Shown here piece after piece: positions 14,785 through 17,876 of a stretch of 17,876 nt of DNA. The notes under the pieces are model-generated. The model was not told the DNA's origin, made no database searches, and worked only from the letters and a program-made list of their open reading frames with translations. The first letter of the stretch is position 1. Each line of letters opens with the position of its first letter. The position numbers and the translations under genes were made by a program. The stretch is from positions 1 to 17,876 of the forward strand of contig JARGGF010000011.1 of NCBI GenBank assembly GCA_029210905.1, read 5' to 3'. Source of the stretch: Bacteroidales bacterium. GTDB taxonomy: Bacteria > Bacteroidota > Bacteroidia > Bacteroidales > NBLH01.

Positions 14785-15054
14785 ATGAGTCGTTCACTAA
14801 AAAAAGGTCCATTTATTAATTATAAGTTAGAAAAGAAAGTACTTGCCATGACTGAGTCAGGTAAGAAAGCTGTAATTAAAACTTGGTCGCGTAGTTCGAT
14901 GATTTCACCTGATTTTGTGGGACATACAATTGCAGTACACAATGGAAATAAGTTTATTCCGGTGTATGTTACAGAAAATATGGTTGGTCATAAATTAGGT
15001 GAATTTGCACCTACCAGGATATTCCGTGGACACGCCGGAAACAAAAAGCGTTAA
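14785..15054 (+). CDS. rpsS: 30S ribosomal protein S19
   Basis: This 89-residue protein of the 30S head works with S13 and contacts the A-site finger bridge. The start SRSLKKGPF and the ending KLGEFAPTRIFRGH are near-invariant family segments. It lies 19 bases after L2 and 31 before L22. The start is preceded by A/T-rich sequence without a Shine-Dalgarno match. Confidence 0.98.
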   Translation: MSRSLKKGPFINYKLEKKVLAMTESGKKAVIKTWSRSSMISPDFVGHTIAVHNGNKFIPVYVTENMVGHKLGEFAPTRIFRGHAGNKKR

Positions 15055-15085
15055 TGAAAGATTCCAAAAGATAACAATATAAGAA

Positions 15086-15490
15086 ATGGGAGCAAGAAAA
15101 CATAATCGTGCAGAAGCGATAAAAGAGGCAAAGAAAACAAAATATTACGCAGTATTAAAAAATTGCCCAACATCACCTAGGAAAATGAGGCTTGTTGCCG
15201 GATTAGTACGTGGTGTGGGTGTTAAGCGTGCACTTGATGTTCTTAAATTCAGCCCCAAAGAAGCTTCTCGTAGAATGGAAAAGCTTGTATTGTCAGCAAT
15301 TGCAAACTGGCAAAATAAAAATGAAGGTGTTAGAATGGAAGACGCTAATCTTTATGTCAAAGAAGTATTTGTTGATTCAGCAAGAGTTCTTAAAAGACTT
15401 AGACCAGCACCTCAGGGAAGGGCACATAGAATTCGAAAAAGATCGAATCATGTTACAATTATTTTAGAAAGCAAACAAATTTCAGAGTAG
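15086..15490 (+). CDS. rplV: 50S ribosomal protein L22
   Basis: This 134-residue protein's beta-hairpin forms part of the nascent-chain tunnel beside L4. The core SPRKMRLVAGLVRG and the hairpin segment RLRPAPQGRAHRIRKRSNHVT are conserved. The N-terminus (MGARKHNRAEAIKEAKK) is longer and more basic than in E. coli, a feature I associate with this phylum. The TAG stop is immediately followed by the ATG of rpsC with no spacer, so coupling is likely. Confidence 0.97.
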   Translation: MGARKHNRAEAIKEAKKTKYYAVLKNCPTSPRKMRLVAGLVRGVGVKRALDVLKFSPKEASRRMEKLVLSAIANWQNKNEGVRMEDANLYVKEVFVDSARVLKRLRPAPQGRAHRIRKRSNHVTIILESKQISE

Positions 15491-16192
15491 ATGGGACAAA
15501 AGGTAAATCCGATTAGCAATAGGTTAGGAATCATTAAAGGTTGGGATTCTAACTGGTTTGGTGGAAATAATTACGCCAATAAATTAGTAGAAGATACTAA
15601 AATCAGAAATTATTTGAAAGTTCGTTTGGCAAAAGCCAATGTTTCAAAAATTGTTATTGAGCGTACCTTAAAACTTATTACTGTAACTGTACATACTTCA
15701 CGCCCAGGAATTATTATTGGTAAAAGTGGTCAGGAAGTTGATAAGCTGAAGGAAGAATTGAAAAAAATTACCAAGAAAGAAGTCCAAATCAACATCTTTG
15801 AAATTAAACGTCCTGAATTAGACGCTGTGCTTGTAGGAGCAAATGTAGCTCGTCAAATAGAAGGAAATATTGCTTACAGAAGGGCCATAAAAATGGCAAT
15901 CGCTTCAACAATGAGAATGGGTGCCGAAGGTATTAAAGTATTGATATCCGGAAGATTAAATGGTGCTGAGATGGCGCGTTCCGAAACCTATAAGGAAGGT
16001 AGAATTCCATTACATACTTTCAGAGCTGATATCGATTATCATTTAGCAGAAGCTCATACAAAAGTTGGCCTTATTGGCATCAAAGTATGGATTTTTAAAG
16101 GAGAAGTATACGGAAAACGCGATTTGTCACCTAACTTTGGTGTTAAAAATCAGAGGCAAAAGGGCGGATTTAAGAAGCGTAGTAGGAAATAG
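15491..16192 (+). CDS. rpsC: 30S ribosomal protein S3
   Basis: This 233-residue protein of the mRNA entry tunnel has helicase-like activity in other bacteria. The N-terminal GQKVNPISNRLGI segment and a type II KH domain with the GKSG loop (77-80) are clear. The C-terminal domain keeps the GAEGIKVLISGRLNGAEMAR run and the RDIDY-like ADIDYHLAEA segment. It abuts rplV directly and is followed by rplP after 21 bases. Confidence 0.98.
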   Translation: MGQKVNPISNRLGIIKGWDSNWFGGNNYANKLVEDTKIRNYLKVRLAKANVSKIVIERTLKLITVTVHTSRPGIIIGKSGQEVDKLKEELKKITKKEVQINIFEIKRPELDAVLVGANVARQIEGNIAYRRAIKMAIASTMRMGAEGIKVLISGRLNGAEMARSETYKEGRIPLHTFRADIDYHLAEAHTKVGLIGIKVWIFKGEVYGKRDLSPNFGVKNQRQKGGFKKRSRK

Positions 16193-16213
16193 ATTTTTAA
16201 TTTTTAGTGCGTT

Positions 16214-16648
16214 ATGTTACAACCAAAAAAGACAAAATTCAGAAAGCAGCAAAAAGGACGTATGAAAGGTAATGCTCAACGTGGAAATCAGTTGGCATTT
16301 GGATCATTCGGAATTAAAGCTTTGGAAAGCACATGGATTACAGCAAGGCAAATTGAAGCTGCCCGTCAGGCTGTAACTCGTTATATGAAAAGAGAAGGGC
16401 AAATTTGGATTAGGATTTTTCCGGATAAGCCGGTTACTAAAAAACCAGCCGAAGTAAGGATGGGAAAAGGTAAAGGCGCACCTGAATTGTGGGTAGCTAG
16501 AGTTACTCCTGGAAGGATTTTGTTTGAAGCAGAAGGTGTTTCATACCAGATTGCAAAGGAAGCATTGAGATTGGCTGCTCAAAAACTGCCTATCCCAACT
16601 AAATTTATTGTACGACACGATTTTGATGAATCTTTAATTGGTGAATAA
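16214..16648 (+). CDS. rplP: 50S ribosomal protein L16
   Basis: This 144-residue protein near the A site of the large subunit is needed for tRNA accommodation. Conserved parts are the start MLQPKKTKFRKQQKGRMKG, the FGSFGIKALE segment and the loop AEVRMGKGKGAPELWVA. Length is normal. The 55 bases after its stop form the largest gap in the ribosomal operon and contain a small hairpin (CATCC-5-GGATG, 16654-16668) without a T-run. Confidence 0.98.
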   Translation: MLQPKKTKFRKQQKGRMKGNAQRGNQLAFGSFGIKALESTWITARQIEAARQAVTRYMKREGQIWIRIFPDKPVTKKPAEVRMGKGKGAPELWVARVTPGRILFEAEGVSYQIAKEALRLAAQKLPIPTKFIVRHDFDESLIGE

Positions 16649-16703
16649 TGTATCATCCGTATTGGATGCTCCATCTGACAATTAAAATTAAAAAACAGAA
16701 CAG

Positions 16704-16904
16704 ATGAAAAATGCTGAGATAAAAGAATTAACAGCCAAAGAATTGATTGAAAAACTCGTTGACGAGAAATCAATGCTTGTTCGTATGAAGTTAAACCATG
16801 CAGTTTCACCATTAGATAACCCTAACAAAATTGGTGAATCCAGGAGATTAATTGCCAGGTTAAATACAGAAATACGTAAGAGAGAACTTGAAAATAAAGA
16901 ATAG
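16704..16904 (+). CDS. rpmC: 50S ribosomal protein L29
   Basis: This 66-residue two-helix protein lies near the tunnel exit beside L23. The MKNAEIKELTAKELIEKL start and the closing IARLNTEIRKRE helix match the family. It is preceded by a 55-base gap and followed by rpsQ after 11 bases, the usual L16-L29-S17 order. Confidence 0.96.
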   Translation: MKNAEIKELTAKELIEKLVDEKSMLVRMKLNHAVSPLDNPNKIGESRRLIARLNTEIRKRELENKE

Positions 16905-16915
16905 AACTACTCATC

Positions 16916-17173
16916 ATGGAAAATAGAAATCTACGTAAAGAACGTTTAGGCATAGTGGTAAGTAACAAAATGGAAAAATCCATTGTGGTTGAGGTTAGCA
17001 GAAAAATGAAACATCCTATCTACGGAAAATTCATTAAAAAGACTAAAAAATTTATGGCTCACGACGAACAAAATACTTGTAATATTGGTGATTTCGTTAA
17101 AATAATGGAAACCAGGCATTTAAGTAAAAGAAAAAGTTGGAGACTTGTCGAAATTATTGAAAAGGCTAAATAA
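16916..17173 (+). CDS. rpsQ: 30S ribosomal protein S17
   Basis: This 85-residue OB-fold protein binds 16S rRNA early in assembly. It has the family pattern RLGIVVSNKMEKSIVVEV, then HPIYGKFIKKTKKFMAHD, and ends with the SKRKSWRLVEIIEKA strand. It lies between L29 (11 bases) and L14 (2 bases). Confidence 0.97.
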   Translation: MENRNLRKERLGIVVSNKMEKSIVVEVSRKMKHPIYGKFIKKTKKFMAHDEQNTCNIGDFVKIMETRHLSKRKSWRLVEIIEKAK

Positions 17174-17175
17174 TT

Positions 17176-17541
17176 ATGGTACAGCAGGAATCAAGGTTGT
17201 CAGTGGCTGACAATAGCGGAGCAAAAGAAGTATTGGTTATTCGCGTTTTAGGAGGTACTAAAAAAAGATATGCCAGTGTTGGCGATAATATTGTTGTATC
17301 TATAAAAAGTGCAATTCCTTCAAGCGAAGTTAAAAAAGGAACAGTATCAAAAGCTGTTGTAGTTAGAACCAAAAAAGAAATTCGAAGAGCTGATGGTTCA
17401 TACATCCGATTCGATGATAACGCAGTAGTATTGTTAAACAATGCTGGTGAAATGCGTGGAACCAGGATTTTCGGCCCTGTCGCCAGGGAGCTTAGAGGAA
17501 AATATATGAAAATTATCTCATTGGCACCTGAAGTTCTATAA
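17176..17541 (+). CDS. rplN: 50S ribosomal protein L14
   Basis: This 121-residue protein sits at the subunit interface and is contacted by the silencing factor RsfS in other bacteria. The start VQQESRLSVADNSGAKEV and the ending GPVARELRG with MKIISLAPEV are near-invariant. It begins two bases after the S17 stop. The L24 gene follows after 18 bases. Confidence 0.98.
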   Translation: MVQQESRLSVADNSGAKEVLVIRVLGGTKKRYASVGDNIVVSIKSAIPSSEVKKGTVSKAVVVRTKKEIRRADGSYIRFDDNAVVLLNNAGEMRGTRIFGPVARELRGKYMKIISLAPEVL

Positions 17542-17559
17542 TTTGAAAATTTTATTCCT

Positions 17560-17876
17560 ATGCAAAAGAAATTATATATAAAGAAAGGCGATATGGTTAT
17601 TGTAAACACTGGTGATTACAAAAACCAAAAAGGCAGGGTGTTAGAAGTGGATAGAAAAAAATATAAAGCCATTGTTGAAGGGGTTAATTTGGTTTCGCGA
17701 CACACAAAACCAAACTCTGAAAACCCAAATGGCGGTATTGTTAAAAAGGAAGCACCTATTCATATTTCTAATTTGATGCTGGTTGATCCCACAAAAGGAG
17801 TTGCTACTAGAGTCGGACGGAAACTAGATGCAAACAATAAATTAGTAAGATATTCTAAAAAATCAAATGAGGAGAT
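17560..17876 (+). CDS. rplX: 50S ribosomal protein L24 (cut by the window end)
   Basis: An ATG at 17560 opens a frame of 105 complete codons that reaches the window edge without a stop. The product has the KOW-type start KLYIKKGDMVIVNTGDYKNQKG, then VEGVNLVSRHTKPN, GGIVKKEAPIHISNLMLVDP and a closing RVGRKLDANNKLVRYSKKS, which match L24, an initiator of large-subunit assembly. Relatives in this phylum end one or two residues after the SGEEI-like tail, so only the last residue or two and the stop codon are probably missing. Confidence 0.95.
   Translation, partial: MQKKLYIKKGDMVIVNTGDYKNQKGRVLEVDRKKYKAIVEGVNLVSRHTKPNSENPNGGIVKKEAPIHISNLMLVDPTKGVATRVGRKLDANNKLVRYSKKSNEE

Noticed and set aside
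16654..16668. Small hairpin between rplP and rpmC as a possible internal terminator or attenuator
   Set aside because: The five-base stem is weak and lacks a T-run; downstream genes clearly belong to the same operon.

Overview
The window looks like a chromosomal segment of a member of the Bacteroidota. Four observations agree on this: a PorQ-like type IX secretion protein, near-perfect Bacteroidota-type promoters (TTG, 19 bases, TAnnTTTG) in front of two operons, A/T-rich start contexts with almost no Shine-Dalgarno sequences, and an unbroken rpsL-rpsG-fusA-rpsJ-rplC ribosomal operon without tuf. The DNA is AT-rich throughout. The sequence does not allow a genus to be named.

Layout. Positions 187-1311 (+) encode a saccharopine dehydrogenase-family oxidoreductase, followed by 426 bases with no recognisable gene. 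Positions 1738-3767 (+) hold a two-gene unit: an EamA/DMT-type ten-helix transporter and porQ, joined by a 4-base GTGA overlap. Converging on it is a short XPF/ERCC4-type nuclease with a helix-hairpin-helix tail (3788-4438, -). Divergent from that, across 92 bases, is a AAA-ATPase-like/PD-(D/E)XK protein (4531-6105, +). Then comes an EF-G paralog, fusA2 (6314-8467, -), with a clear terminator and a clear promoter.

After a 597-base divergent regulatory region, the str-S10 operon runs to the right edge: rpsL, rpsG, fusA, rpsJ, rplC, rplD, rplW, rplB, rpsS, rplV, rpsC, rplP, rpmC, rpsQ, rplN and rplX. The last is cut by the window end within a residue or two of its expected C-terminus. Gene gaps are 0-55 bases, so the set is probably one long transcript from the promoter at 8991-9020.

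How the genes relate. The right half makes ribosomal proteins and the main translocase EF-G. The divergent fusA2 encodes a second EF-G-like factor whose G domain has lost the catalytic histidine (DTPGA instead of DTPGH) and has NQLD instead of NKMD. This matches the GTPase-deficient EF-G2 described in Bacteroides as a translation factor for starvation. Normal and alternative elongation factors thus flank one intergenic region. The left half is a mixed set: metabolism, transport, T9SS and two nuclease-fold proteins of uncertain role. I see no prophage, insertion sequence, CRISPR array, tRNA or rRNA. The points most worth following up are the GTPase-defective EF-G paralog with its shared control region, the two divergent nuclease-fold genes, and the coupling of a transporter to porQ.
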